From Sinorhizobium saheli (GTDB taxonomy: Bacteria > Pseudomonadota > Alphaproteobacteria > Rhizobiales > Rhizobiaceae), in contig NZ_LNQB01000101.1 of NCBI RefSeq assembly GCF_001651875.1, forward strand, positions 49,568-113,567: a DNA stretch of 64,000 nucleotides. The letters are read 5' to 3'. Shown piece by piece: positions 50,385 through 58,992 of the stretch; position 1 is the first letter of the stretch; every line of letters begins with the position of its first letter. The position numbers and the translations under genes were made by a program. Under the pieces are notes generated by a model. That model had not been told where the DNA came from. It did not search any database and saw nothing but the letters and a program-made list of their open reading frames with translations.

Positions 50385-51080
50385 ATGAAGATCGACCGGA
50401 GTGTCGTGAGATCGCTTTCCCTGTTCGACAGGATGAGCGATGCCGATCTGGACTGGTTACTGGGGCACGCGACCGCGAGACGCATTCCCCAGGGAGACGC
50501 CGTTTTCGAGCAGGGCCAGGCGGCGGCGAGTTTTTTCCTGTTGTTGCACGGGCGGCTGAAGGTCACCCAGGTGACCGAGGACGGACAGCAGATTATCGTC
50601 CGGGTCGTCCACCCCGGCGACCTTTTCGGATTTGCCAAGGCGCTGCAGCGCTCGGACTATCCCGGCACCGCGACGGCGGTGACGGAAAGCATCGCGTTGA
50701 GCTGGCCGACCGACCTCTGGCCGCACTTCGTCGAGCAGAATCCGCACCTGGCCGTCAGCACCATGCAGACGATCGGCCAGCGGCTCGAGGAGGCGCATAC
50801 ACGCATCCGCGAGATGTCGACGCAGGAGGTGGAGCGCCGCGTCGCCCATGCTGTGCTGCGCCTGTCGCGCCAGGCGGGCAAGCACGAGCAGGGCGGCATC
50901 CGCATCGACTTTCCGATCTCCCGTCAGGACATCGCCGAGATGACGGGCACGACCTTGCACACCGTCTCCCGCATCCTGAGCGCCTGGGAAGCGAAGGGGC
51001 TGGTCGAGGGCGGGCGCCAGAAGCTCGTCATCCGCGACCTCGCCGGCCTGACGCAGATCGCCGAAAGCGGGCGCGACTGA
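50385..51080 (+). CDS. nnrR: NnrR, Crp/Fnr-family NO-responsive regulator
   Basis: 231 residues. N-terminal cyclic-nucleotide-binding-like barrel (AASFFLLLHGRLKVTQVTED, IVRVVHPGDLFGFAKAL), dimerisation helix and C-terminal winged HTH: SRQDIAEMTGTTLHTVSRIL (residues ~178-197). No cysteine at all, so no FNR-type Fe-S cluster. The recognition helix has H-x-x-S-R where FNR/FixK have E-x-x-S-R, matching sites that keep TTG/CAA but vary the inner bases, as the eight sites in this window do. NnrR activates nir and nor genes in response to NO. No box was seen before its own gene. Confidence 0.9.
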   Translation: MKIDRSVVRSLSLFDRMSDADLDWLLGHATARRIPQGDAVFEQGQAAASFFLLLHGRLKVTQVTEDGQQIIVRVVHPGDLFGFAKALQRSDYPGTATAVTESIALSWPTDLWPHFVEQNPHLAVSTMQTIGQRLEEAHTRIREMSTQEVERRVAHAVLRLSRQAGKHEQGGIRIDFPISRQDIAEMTGTTLHTVSRILSAWEAKGLVEGGRQKLVIRDLAGLTQIAESGRD

Positions 51081-51159
51081 TCATCATCAGGGCTGAAGCG
51101 GGGCGCGGGCGGAGAACCGCACAGCCTTTTCGCATGGATGCCGCCCTTTGCGGATTTGT

Positions 51160-51200
51160 TTGACGAACATCAAAGAGGGGCCGCCGTTTCCGTCCTATCT
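51160..51200 (+). promoter_or_regulatory. NnrR/FNR-type promoter of the pseudoazurin gene
   Basis: TTGACGAACATCAA (51160-51173), 21 nt, then CTATCT (51195-51200). Predicted leader ~39 nt to the GTG start at 51247, with AAGGAGA at 51234-51240. Confidence 0.65.
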
Positions 51201-51246
51201 CCTTGTTGCACGGACCGAGCAGGTTCTGAAACCAAGGAGAAATTCA

Positions 51247-51690
51247 GTGCGTACAATCGCAAAGGGCGTAGCAGTCGCCGCCATTCTTGCCGCTTTCGCC
51301 GGTTCCGCATCGGCCGCCGACTTCGAGGTTCATATGCTGAACAAGGGCGCGGATGGCGTGATGGTGTTCGAGCCGGCCTTCGTCAAGGTGAACCCGGGCG
51401 ACAGCGTTACCTTCATCCCGACCGACAAGGGGCATAACGTCGAGAGCATCAAGGACATGATCCCGGACGGCACGACACCCTTCAAGAGCAAGATGAACGA
51501 GAAGTACAAGGTGACCTTCGACGCGCCCGGCATCTACGCCGTCAAATGCTCGCCGCATGTCGGCATGGGCATGGTCGGCCTGGTCGTGGTCGGCGACGCG
51601 CCCGCCAATGTCGAGAAGGTGAAGGCCGGCAAGCTGCCGAAGAAGGCCCAGGAACGCCTGGGCGCAGCCCTGGCCGCAGCGCTGCAATAA
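51247..51690 (+). CDS. azu: Pseudoazurin, periplasmic blue-copper electron carrier
   Basis: 147 residues from GTG 51247, chosen because AAGGAGA lies 6 nt upstream. Sec signal peptide ([17 protein letters not shown], cleaved before ADFEVHM). Type 1 copper ligands: His in [11 protein letters not shown], then Cys, His and Met in [12 protein letters not shown]. Mature length ~123 residues is normal for pseudoazurin. It would shuttle electrons from the cytochrome bc1 complex to NirK (and possibly NorC). Terminator hairpin downstream. Confidence 0.95.
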   Translation: MRTIAKGVAVAAILAAFAGSASAADFEVHMLNKGADGVMVFEPAFVKVNPGDSVTFIPTDKGHNVESIKDMIPDGTTPFKSKMNEKYKVTFDAPGIYAVKCSPHVGMGMVGLVVVGDAPANVEKVKAGKLPKKAQERLGAALAAALQ

Positions 51691-51701
51691 GGCCGCGAGT
51701 C

Positions 51702-51751
51702 TCCCTCGCCCCGCTTGCGGGGAGAAGGTGGCCGCAGGCTGGATGAGGGGC
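51702..51751. repeat. RIME-like fragment
   Basis: TCCCTCGCCCCGCTTGCGGG then GAGAAGGTGGCCGCAGGCTG and GATGAGGGG; the reverse complement matches 57811-57856 closely. Situated between the pseudoazurin and protease genes. Confidence 0.55.
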
Positions 51752-51809
51752 GATTTCGGGCACTCCCCTTCACGCCACGGGACCAGCGAACCGAGTCCAT
51801 GGAGGCGAG

Positions 51810-51835
51810 GCCCGGCACGATGTGCCGGGCTTTCT
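51810..51835. terminator. Rho-independent terminator after pseudoazurin
   Basis: Perfect 9-bp stem GCCCGGCAC / GTGCCGGGC with GAT loop (51810-51830), followed by TTTCT. Lies between the convergent pseudoazurin and protease genes, 5 nt before the protease stop. Confidence 0.75.
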
Positions 51836-51839
51836 GCCG

Positions 51840-53375
51840 TTATAGAAGGAAATAGCTCTTCTGCAGGGTCACGGCGTCGTCCAGATGAATGGCGAAGTCG
51901 GCCACCTTGTCGCCGTTCACATCGCCGTAGATGTAGGTGTCCGAGGCTTGTTTGACGTAGCGGACTTGCCCTGCCGTACCGTCGAATGCCGCCGTGCCGA
52001 TAAACACGAACGCCTGGTTGCCCAAGGCCTTCGTGCTCGCGTCGATCGCCGAAAGATCGATCCTGTCTGATTCCGAGGCGAGAAAGTCATAGATGGTGTC
52101 GCGGCCGGTAGAAGCGACGGTGCTGTCCGCAAGCGCCTTGAACTGGAAGGTGTCGGCTCCTGTCCCACCGGTCAGGCGATCCGCGCCCGCCGCGCCGTAA
52201 AGCAGGTCGTTGCCGGATTCGCCCAAAAGGCTGTCGTTACCGTTGCCGCCGTAGAGCTTGTCATTGCCGGTGCCGCCGAGAAGCGCGTCGTTTCCGCTGG
52301 AGCCGGCAAGTGTGTCGTTGCCGGCGAAGCCCCACAACTTGTTGGCCACTTCGTTGCCTGTGATCGAGTCCCCGGCCGCGCCACCCTTGACGTTTTCGAT
52401 CAGCGAGCGCTTGTCGCCATGATAGAGCAGCGCATTGAAGATGTTGCCCGCCGCGTATCCCTTGTTGGAGCCGCCGCCGAGCCAGGCGAGCTGGTCGGCG
52501 CTGAATATGGACGCCTTGCCCGCCCTGAGATCGACCTTCAATGCGGTGTTGTAGGCCGAGAGATCGTAGGTGTCGATGCCGCCGCCATCCCATACGGTGG
52601 CGAAGATCCGGTTGGCGCCGGGGGATATGGCGGTCGCGCCGTTGACGAGCGTCGTGCCGCTTCCCGGCGTCCATTTATAGACCGTGTTGCCGCTGTTGGT
52701 GGTGAAGTCGGCGCCGTACATTTCCTGAAGCGCCGCAATGTCGGCCATCATGAAGGTCTGCGGCGCGCCGTACTGCTCATAGTAGTAGCCATTGGCGCCG
52801 ACATAGCCTCGATAGGTCATGATCGAATATTCGATCGAGTCGTACTGCGAGGGCAGGGCGTCGAAATTGCCGTCCGCCTCGTGTCCGTGCTTCAGCCCCA
52901 GCGCGTGGCCGAGCTCGTGCAGCATCGTGTGCCAGGCATAGTTGCCGGCAACCGGCTTGCGGTAGTCGTTTACCGTGCCGGCATATTCGGTTCCGAACCA
53001 GACGTCGCCCGCCGCGGCATGGGTGCCCGGCAGGTATGCCCATGCTGTCTCTGGCAGGGTCGACTGTGCGAAGCGGACGGTTGCGGTACCGGCGCTTCCG
53101 GCACTGAACGTCGCATTCGTGAAGCCCTCGACGGAAAAGCCGTCGTTGGCGGCCGAACCGTAGGACTGCTCCATCGCGAACAGCGCAGTGTTCTTCTGCG
53201 CCGTCGAAATCGACGCGAATCCGTTGTTCTTCTCGCCGCTGTAGCTGTAGCTGCTGGCCGAAGTGGAAAAGGCGTAGGTGATGGTTCCGGCCCACGCCGT
53301 ACCATATAGCACCCCATCGATCAGGCTGTTGCCGGTCGGTGTTACGGTTTTGACGGTTTTGCCAGTTCCACTCAT
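51840..53375 (-). CDS. Serralysin-like M10 metalloprotease with RTX repeats
   Basis: 511 residues. Zinc site LHELGHALGLKHGH (residues ~151-164, HExxHxxGxxH) and Met-turn SIMTYRGY near 183. After ~335 come glycine-rich nonapeptide repeats (GGTGNDKLYGGNGNDSLLGE and similar, GADRLTGGTGADTFQF) that bind calcium. Then a M10 C-terminal domain ending in hydrophobic SYFLL, consistent with type I secretion. No Sec signal. Extracellular protease by family. No HlyB/HlyD/TolC-type export genes flank it, so secretion must use a transporter encoded elsewhere. Confidence 0.9.
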   Translation of the reverse strand: MSGTGKTVKTVTPTGNSLIDGVLYGTAWAGTITYAFSTSASSYSYSGEKNNGFASISTAQKNTALFAMEQSYGSAANDGFSVEGFTNATFSAGSAGTATVRFAQSTLPETAWAYLPGTHAAAGDVWFGTEYAGTVNDYRKPVAGNYAWHTMLHELGHALGLKHGHEADGNFDALPSQYDSIEYSIMTYRGYVGANGYYYEQYGAPQTFMMADIAALQEMYGADFTTNSGNTVYKWTPGSGTTLVNGATAISPGANRIFATVWDGGGIDTYDLSAYNTALKVDLRAGKASIFSADQLAWLGGGSNKGYAAGNIFNALLYHGDKRSLIENVKGGAAGDSITGNEVANKLWGFAGNDTLAGSSGNDALLGGTGNDKLYGGNGNDSLLGESGNDLLYGAAGADRLTGGTGADTFQFKALADSTVASTGRDTIYDFLASESDRIDLSAIDASTKALGNQAFVFIGTAAFDGTAGQVRYVKQASDTYIYGDVNGDKVADFAIHLDDAVTLQKSYFLL

Positions 53376-53499
53376 TAGAAATTCCCGATTGCGAATACGA
53401 GGCTATTGCCTCGGGTGTCAAAAACACGGATCGTGCCCGCGACCATAAAAGTCAACGCCTACCATTGTCATAATGCGTTCAGTAAGATTGGAGGGAAGC

Positions 53500-53757
53500 G
53501 TGCCGTTCCAAAGGATTCTGGCTTTGCTCGCCTTGGTGATTCCGGCGGCAATATGTCATCCGGCGGCGGCAACCGGCACGGAGCCACGAGGAGTCGACAT
53601 GCAGAAGCCTCCGGATTACGAGGCCGCTATCCGGTCGGAGTTCGAGCAGGTGAAGGCGGAGAACACGGTGGAGGCCTATGAGCGCTTCATCCGCCGCCAT
53701 CCCGACCATTCATTGGTCGAGGAGGCACGGGCGGCGATAGCGCGTCTCAAGAAATAG
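53500..53757 (+). CDS. Small secreted protein, unknown function
   Basis: 85 residues from GTG 53500, preceded by GGAGGGA at 53490-53496; an ATG at 53473 in frame lacks a ribosome binding site. Signal peptide FQRILALLALVIPAAICHPA with cleavage around AAA-TG, then a helical segment (EFEQVKAENTVEAYERFIRR) that reads like half of a TPR-type repeat, ending HPDHSLVEEARAAIARLKK. Not recognised as a named family. Convergent with the ornithine cyclodeaminase gene. Confidence 0.65.
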   Translation: MPFQRILALLALVIPAAICHPAAATGTEPRGVDMQKPPDYEAAIRSEFEQVKAENTVEAYERFIRRHPDHSLVEEARAAIARLKK

Positions 53758-53769
53758 CGTCGCGTCTTC

Positions 53770-54837
53770 TCACTCCGCGCTCGCCGCTTCCTTCGCCCTG
53801 AGCAGCATGCCGAACAGGTCGCGCGGATCGTCCGGGTCGGCGATCATGTCGAGATTCTGGTAGAACGCGGTGCCGGACAGCCGCTCGCGCACGTAGCGCA
53901 GCGCCGAAAAGTCCTCGATGGCGAAGCCGACGCTGTCGAAGAGGGTGATCTGACGTGGATCGCGCCGGCCCGGTAGCTCGCCGGTCACGACCTTCCAGAG
54001 CTCCGTCACCGGGAAGTCCGGCGCCATCTGCTGGATCTCGCCTTCGATCCGCGTCTGCGGCGGATATTCGACGAAGACGTCGGAGCGCGCGAGGATGTCG
54101 CGGTGGAGTTCCGTCTTGCCGGGGCAGTCGCCGCCGATCGCGTTGATATGGACGCCGGCCCCGACCATGTTGTCGGTGAGGATGGTCGCGAACTGCTTGT
54201 CGGCGGTGCAGGTGGTGATGATCTCGGCGCCCTCGATCGCCTCCTGAGCGGCACGGCACGACACGATCTCGAGGCCGGAGCCGGCGAGGTTGCGCGCGGT
54301 CTTCTCCGTCGCACGGGGATCGATGTCGTAAAGGCGAACGGCATCGATGCCGCAGACGGCCTTCATCGCCAGCGCTTGGAACTCGGCCTGGGCGCCGTTG
54401 CCGATCATCGCCATGGTGCGCGCGCCCTTCGGTGCGAGGTGGCGGGCGGCCATGGCCGAGGTGGCGGCGGTCCTGAGCGCCGTCAGGATCGTCATTTCCG
54501 TCAGGAGCACCGGATAGCCGGTCGCCACTTCGGCGAGCAGCCCGAAGGCGGTCACGGTCTGCAGCCCCTCGGCGATGTTCTTGGGGTGGCCGTTGACGTA
54601 TTTGAAGCTGTAGACGCTGCCGTCGGAGGTCGGCATCAGCTCTATCACGCCCTCACGCGAATGGCTGGCGACGCGCGGCGTCTTGTCGAAACTCTCCCAC
54701 CGGCGGAAGTCCGCCTCGATCGCGTCCGTGAGCTCGGCCAGCATGGTCTCGATGCCGAGGTGGTGAACGAGCCGCATCATGTTGTCGACGCTGACGAACG
54801 GCACCATGGCTTTGGCCGACGGAAGCGGTGAGAGCAT
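53770..54837 (-). CDS. ocd: Ornithine cyclodeaminase / mu-crystallin family enzyme
   Basis: 355 residues from the ATG at 54837, with AGGAGG 7 nt upstream. N-terminal substrate domain (VSVDNMMRLVHHLGIETML), NAD-binding motif MAMIGNGAQAEFQALAMKAV (~residues 129-148) and GDCPGKTELHRDILARSDVF. At ~350 residues it matches bacterial ornithine cyclodeaminases, which convert ornithine to proline and ammonia using NAD. Divergent from an Lrp/AsnC regulator, as in opine/arginine-ornithine catabolic loci of Rhizobiaceae. Confidence 0.9.
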   Translation of the reverse strand: MLSPLPSAKAMVPFVSVDNMMRLVHHLGIETMLAELTDAIEADFRRWESFDKTPRVASHSREGVIELMPTSDGSVYSFKYVNGHPKNIAEGLQTVTAFGLLAEVATGYPVLLTEMTILTALRTAATSAMAARHLAPKGARTMAMIGNGAQAEFQALAMKAVCGIDAVRLYDIDPRATEKTARNLAGSGLEIVSCRAAQEAIEGAEIITTCTADKQFATILTDNMVGAGVHINAIGGDCPGKTELHRDILARSDVFVEYPPQTRIEGEIQQMAPDFPVTELWKVVTGELPGRRDPRQITLFDSVGFAIEDFSALRYVRERLSGTAFYQNLDMIADPDDPRDLFGMLLRAKEAASAE

Positions 54838-54957
54838 CGGGTTTCCTCCTGCGCACTGCATAGGAAGAGCCTAGCGATACCACGCGCTGGTCGAAAGCGC
54901 AAACCTGTGCTATTTTCGCCATGAGATTGAACAATTTGAACAACGGAATTGTGCGAA

Positions 54958-55419
54958 ATGGTCAACGCGGTGGCAAGTGATATGGTGATCGCAAAATACA
55001 CGCCCGACGACCTGGACCGCCGGATCATCGCCCATCTTCGCGGCGACGGCCGCGCCTCGCTCTCCAAGCTTTCCGATGCGCTCGGCGTTGCCCGCGGCAC
55101 CGTGCAGAACCGGTTGGATCGACTGCTCGAAACCGGCACGCTTCTCGGCTTCACGGTGCGCGTCAGGGAGGACTACGACGTCAACACCGTCCATGCGGTG
55201 ATGATGATCGAGGTCGTCGGAAAATCGACCACGCAGGTCATTCGCAGGCTGCGTGGCATGCCGGAGATCTACACTTTGCACACGACCAACGGCAACTGGG
55301 ACCTCGTCGCCAATATCCGTGCGGCGAACCTTTCCGAGTTCGACCGGATCCTGCGCGAGGTGCGGATGATCGACGGCGTCGCCAACAGCGAAACCAGCCT
55401 TCTCCTGAGCAGCGTCTGA
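54958..55419 (+). CDS. Lrp/AsnC-family regulator
   Basis: 153 residues from the ATG at 54958; a GTG at 54949 or an ATG at 54982 could also be the start, and no ribosome binding site decides. HTH: YTPDDLDRRIIAHLRGDGRA then LSDALGVARGTVQNRLDRL (residues ~15-60). Effector RAM domain follows (VNTVHAVMMIEVVGKSTTQV). Divergent from ocd across 120 bp, so it probably activates ocd in response to ornithine or a related amino acid (inferred). Confidence 0.88.
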   Translation: MVNAVASDMVIAKYTPDDLDRRIIAHLRGDGRASLSKLSDALGVARGTVQNRLDRLLETGTLLGFTVRVREDYDVNTVHAVMMIEVVGKSTTQVIRRLRGMPEIYTLHTTNGNWDLVANIRAANLSEFDRILREVRMIDGVANSETSLLLSSV

Positions 55420-55514
55420 CGCCGCGGAAAGCACGCCGCCGCCGGATCGGGCGATTGAAAGCCGGCTCCATCCCCTATAGTTTCCGCCCGCGTTCACTGA
55501 ACCATGCGAGGGGA

Positions 55515-56120
55515 ATGGGTTTGAAAGCAGGCCGCCGAGTTTGTTTGCTGCTGGTCTCGTTCGTGCTCGCGCCTGCGGCCGGCCGGGCCGAATGGCAGGC
55601 GGTCGAAACCGTCAAGACCTACGCGATCGCCGGCCGGTCCGGCCCCGAGCTCTATGCCTCGATCGGCGAGCGGGGGCCAAAGGTCGGCGGTCTCATGCGC
55701 ACCATTGCCCACACGAGCTTCAAGCTGACCTGGAAGCGGAAATACGAGGCGCGGGGTGAGGCGTGCCTGCTGGCCTCGGCCGTGCCGAAGCTTGCCATCA
55801 CCTACACTTTGCCGAAGCCAGCCTGGCAATTGCCGCCGTCCACACGGATGCACTGGGAGACCTTCATCGACGGGGTGAAAAGCCACGAGCGCGTGCACGG
55901 CGACTTCATCAAGGAAATGGTGAGCGCGATCGAGGCCGCAACCGTCGGCCTTACCGTTCCAGACGACCCGCAATGCCGCAGGATCAAGAGCGAATTGACG
56001 CGGCGGCTCGGCGATCTCTCTCGCGCGCAAAGGCAGAAGAGCCGCGATTTCGACAAGGCCGAACTCAGCGAAGGCGGCAATATCCACCAGCTCATCCTCA
56101 ATCTGGTGAATGGCGGATAG
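55515..56120 (+). CDS. DUF922-family secreted protein (putative Zn-dependent protease-like)
   Basis: 201 residues from the ATG at 55515 (GAGGGG directly upstream); an earlier in-frame ATG at 55455 gives a non-signal-like N-terminus. Signal peptide VCLLLVSFVLAPAAGRA, then the DUF922 fold with the metal-site-like SHERVHGDF (HExxH-like H-E-R-V-H, ~residue 136). DUF922 proteins are predicted periplasmic zinc peptidases without known substrates. The stop codon is followed at once by a repeat copy. Confidence 0.8.
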   Translation: MGLKAGRRVCLLLVSFVLAPAAGRAEWQAVETVKTYAIAGRSGPELYASIGERGPKVGGLMRTIAHTSFKLTWKRKYEARGEACLLASAVPKLAITYTLPKPAWQLPPSTRMHWETFIDGVKSHERVHGDFIKEMVSAIEAATVGLTVPDDPQCRRIKSELTRRLGDLSRAQRQKSRDFDKAELSEGGNIHQLILNLVNGG

Positions 56121-56222
56121 AGCATTTTGCAGTCAGGTGGAATCACCTGACGTCGAAAAAATGCGGCAAAACAAACATTTATCGCGATGGCGCGGACGCA
56201 TGTGAGCGCATTCCGCTCCGTT
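56119..56222. repeat. Interspersed palindromic repeat, copy 8
   Basis: Reverse orientation, near full length: AGAGCATTTTGCAGTCAGG with the perfect palindrome TCAGGTGGAATCACCTGA, then CGAAAAAATGCGGCAAAAC, ending ACGCATGTGAGCGCATTCCG. It occupies the first third of the 329-bp gap to the DUF992 gene; in the rest only a ribosome binding site (AAGGAGAAG, 56437-56445) was seen. Confidence 0.85.
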
Positions 56223-56449
56223 ATCCGGATCGTGACCTCGCCGCGCCGATCGATGGTTTGGCCGAACGGCAACACTGCCCGGCAAAAAGAACCCGCCGAC
56301 AAGCCGTGCCTCTGAATCGTCTCATTGCGACGGAACGGTGAGACTCGCCTCAAAGGCGTAGCCGCGTGAACTCTTTCGCGCGCCATTACTGAATTTGCTC
56401 GGACCGCGACCGCATTCTGGCCGGTATCGATCCGACAAGGAGAAGATGG

Positions 56450-56977
56450 ATGAAGAAGACTCTTGCCATGGCGCTCCGCGCGGTTGCGACCGCCTTTGCC
56501 GCCGCGGGCGCCAATGCCGCCGATCTGACCTATCCGGAACCGGCGCCGCCGCCGGCGCTGGACGCGCGCGGCGGCGTGAAGATCGGCTATCTCGAATGCG
56601 ATATCGCCGGTGGCGCCGGTTATGTGCTCGGTTCGTCAAAGGAGGTCGAATGCGCCTTCCGTTCGCTGGGCGGTGACGAAGTGGAGGATCGCTATACCGG
56701 CGAGATACGCAAGCTCGGCGTCGATGTCGGCTTCACCATGCGCAGCCGCCTGATCTGGGCCGTATTCGCACCCACGGCCGGTTATCATCACGGGTCGCTC
56801 AGCGGCATCTACCAGGGCGCGAGCGCCGAGGCGACGGTCGGGGCGGGCGTCGGCGCCAATGTGCTCGTCGGCGGCACCTCCGGATCGATCCACCTGCAGA
56901 CGGTGAGCGTCACCGGCCAGCTCGGCCTGAACGTCGCGGCCGCCGGCACGTCGATGACGCTCAACTCCGTCAATTGA
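56450..56977 (+). CDS. DUF992-family secreted protein
   Basis: 175 residues with AAGGAGAAG just upstream. Signal peptide KKTLAMALRAVATAFAAAGA cleaved near NAA. Mature part shows DUF992 features: VKIGYLECDIAGGAGYVLGS near the start, a Gly/Ala-rich C-terminal half (SAEATVGAGVGANVLVGGTS) and final TVSVTGQLGLNVAAAGTSM. DUF992 proteins are exported and common in rhizobia, function unknown. Confidence 0.85.
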   Translation: MKKTLAMALRAVATAFAAAGANAADLTYPEPAPPPALDARGGVKIGYLECDIAGGAGYVLGSSKEVECAFRSLGGDEVEDRYTGEIRKLGVDVGFTMRSRLIWAVFAPTAGYHHGSLSGIYQGASAEATVGAGVGANVLVGGTSGSIHLQTVSVTGQLGLNVAAAGTSMTLNSVN

Positions 56978-57008
56978 AGGCACCTCAGTGCGGAATGCGG
57001 GCGGGCGG

Positions 57009-57761
57009 TCAGCCGCCCGGCCGTTCCGGCCTGCCGGGCCGCCACAGAAGGACCAGCATTGCGAAAACCATGGCGGCCAGGGCGTACCAGGTGATCGCGT
57101 AGAAGAGGTGGTTGTTAGCAAAGATGACGCGCGTCAGGCCGCCGACGGGAAGCCCGCCGGGGTTCGGGGTGGCATCCGCATCGATGAAATAGGGCGCGAC
57201 GTTCGCGAGGCCGCGCGCCGCGGCGATCGCGACGACATCGCGCGAGTACCAGCGCTCCTCGGCCGGCCGGTTCGCCTGGAGCAGCGAGCCCCCGGGCTCG
57301 GTGACGCGCATCAGGCCGATCACTTCCGTCTCGCCCGACAATTGGCCTAGCGGTCGCGTCGCCGGCGCGCGCTTCGCCGTCGGCACGAAGCCGCGATTGA
57401 CAAGCACCGTCGTGCCGTCGGCGAGGCCGAGCGGCGTCATCACCCAATAGCCGGCGCCGAGTTCGGTGGCGGCATAGACCAGCGTCTCCTTATCGTTGAG
57501 GAAGCGGCCGCGGACGACCACGCGGCGGTATTCGTCGCCCGCGGCGTTGGCCTTCGGCCAGTCGCCGCGGGGCGGAGCGGGAGCCGGCGTCGCGTGGATG
57601 CGGGCCTCGACGCGGGCAATGAGGTCGAGCTTCCAGAAGAGGCGCTTGACCTGCCATGTGCCGAGCGCGAGCAGCGCGGCGACCAGCAGGAGACCGATGG
57701 CGGTGAGGAGCGCAAGGGAGCGCCGCGAGCGCGGGTGGATTTTGCTTTCGGGATCGTTCAT
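57009..57761 (-). CDS. SURF1-family oxidase assembly protein
   Basis: 250 residues. Two transmembrane segments bracket the protein: LALLTAIGLLLVAALLALGT near the N-terminus and AITWYALAAMVFAMLVLLWR near the C-terminus. SURF1 motifs: LGTWQVKRLFWKLDLIARVE and VLVNRGFVPTAKR, with PYFIDAD before the second helix. SURF1 proteins help insert haem into haem-copper oxidases. It lies downstream of cyoABCD on the same strand, beyond a RIME-like repeat, and probably serves that oxidase. Confidence 0.9.
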   Translation of the reverse strand: MNDPESKIHPRSRRSLALLTAIGLLLVAALLALGTWQVKRLFWKLDLIARVEARIHATPAPAPPRGDWPKANAAGDEYRRVVVRGRFLNDKETLVYAATELGAGYWVMTPLGLADGTTVLVNRGFVPTAKRAPATRPLGQLSGETEVIGLMRVTEPGGSLLQANRPAEERWYSRDVVAIAAARGLANVAPYFIDADATPNPGGLPVGGLTRVIFANNHLFYAITWYALAAMVFAMLVLLWRPGRPERPGG

Positions 57762-57810
57762 GCGCGATCGTAGCCTTGCAGCGGAAGAGAGTGTCGATTC
57801 CGTCGGTTCT

Positions 57811-57946
57811 GCCCCTCATCCGGCCTGCCGGCCACCTTCTCCCCGCAGGCGGGGCGAAGGGACTCGCGGTGGCGCCTCAGTCCATCTCCCCGCGTGGGGG
57901 GCAGGCAGTCCTCCCCCCGGGTTAAGCCCTAGGAGAGAGCGAAACC
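57811..57946. repeat. RIME-like element
   Basis: Begins GCCCCTCATCCGGCCTGCCG, contains CTTCTCCCCGCAGGCGGGGCGAAGG and CATCTCCCCGCGTGGGGGG palindromes and ends with the CGGGTTAAGCCCTAGGAG block. Same component set as 35789-35932, with stretches in the opposite orientation to 51702-51751. Separates cyoD from the SURF1 gene. Confidence 0.65.
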
Positions 57947-57959
57947 TAATCTAAAGCGC

Positions 57960-58361
57960 TCACGGCATGTTTTTCATCATCTCCGGGCTCATCGGCATCA
58001 TGTTTGCGTTGAGATGATGCATGACCCAGAGCGAGCCGGAAAGCGCGATGGCGACGAGGAGGATCGTGAAGATCAGCGCCATCATCGTCCAGCCGCCTTC
58101 CGAGCGGGTGTTCATGTGCAGGAAGAAGATCATGTGCACCACGATCTGGATGGCACCGAGCACCATGATGATGGCGGCGGTGGGGACCGCGCTGTCGAGC
58201 ACGTCGGCCATGACCAGCCAGAAAGGGATGGCGGTCAGGATGACGGAGAGGAGGAAGCCCGTCACGTAGCTCTTGAATGTGCCGTGGCCGGCCTCGTGTC
58301 CGTGGCTGTGGCCGTGATGGGCCTCGAAGGCGTCTTCATGCGAGGGGGCGTGCGAAGTCAT
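57960..58361 (-). CDS. cyoD: CyoD, cytochrome bo quinol oxidase subunit IV
   Basis: 133 residues from the ATG at 58361, overlapping the cyoC stop by 4 nt. His-rich N-terminus (HHGHSHGHEAGHG), then three membrane segments including SYVTGFLLSVILTAIPFWLV and VLGAIQIVVHMIFFLHMN, the CyoD pattern. Structural subunit aiding oxidase assembly in the inner membrane. Confidence 0.93.
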   Translation of the reverse strand: MTSHAPSHEDAFEAHHGHSHGHEAGHGTFKSYVTGFLLSVILTAIPFWLVMADVLDSAVPTAAIIMVLGAIQIVVHMIFFLHMNTRSEGGWTMMALIFTILLVAIALSGSLWVMHHLNANMMPMSPEMMKNMP

Positions 58362-58990
58362 CCGATTACTCCGATCAGATAGACGAAGGAGAAGACGCCG
58401 ATCCAGACGACGTCCAGGAAGTGCCAGAACATCGACAGGCACATCAGACGGCGCTTGTTCTCCGGGATCAGGCCATGTTTTGCGACCTGCGCCATCAGCA
58501 CGAACATCCAGACGATGCCGGAGGTCACGTGCAGGCCGTGCGTGCCGACGAGCGTGAAGAAGGACGATAGGAAGGCGCTGCGCTGCGGCCCGGCGCCTTC
58601 ATGGATCATGTGGGCGAACTCGTAGAGTTCGAGCGAAACGAAGGCAATGCCGAAGAGGGCGGTGATCGCCATCCAGAACAACGTCACCTTCTTCTCGTAA
58701 CGCTCCATCGCCAGCATCGCGAAGCCGTAGGTGATCGACGAGAACAGCAGCATCGACGTGTTGACGGCGACGAGCGGCAGATCGAAGAGATCGGCGGGCG
58801 AGGGGCCGGCGGCATAGTTGCGGCCGAGAACGCCGTGCGTGGCGAAAAGCACCGCGAAGATCAGGCAGTCGCTCATCAGATAGAGCCAGAAGCCGAGCAT
58901 CGTGCTCCCTTCGGGATGATGCTCCTCCTCCAGATAGAAGGCGGGCGCCTGGCCCTCGTGCTGCGCCGCGTGACCGTGGATATCGCTCAT
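58358..58990 (-). CDS. cyoC: CyoC, cytochrome bo quinol oxidase subunit III
   Basis: 210 residues, five membrane helices. Subunit III motifs: LGFWLYLMSDCLIFAVLFAT near the N-terminus, ERYEKKVTLFWMAITALFGI in the middle and LSMFWHFLDVVWIGVFSFVY at the end. Follows cyoB by 2 nt, in the cyoABCD order on the minus strand. Confidence 0.95.
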   Translation of the reverse strand: MSDIHGHAAQHEGQAPAFYLEEEHHPEGSTMLGFWLYLMSDCLIFAVLFATHGVLGRNYAAGPSPADLFDLPLVAVNTSMLLFSSITYGFAMLAMERYEKKVTLFWMAITALFGIAFVSLELYEFAHMIHEGAGPQRSAFLSSFFTLVGTHGLHVTSGIVWMFVLMAQVAKHGLIPENKRRLMCLSMFWHFLDVVWIGVFSFVYLIGVIG

Positions 58991-58992
58991 GG

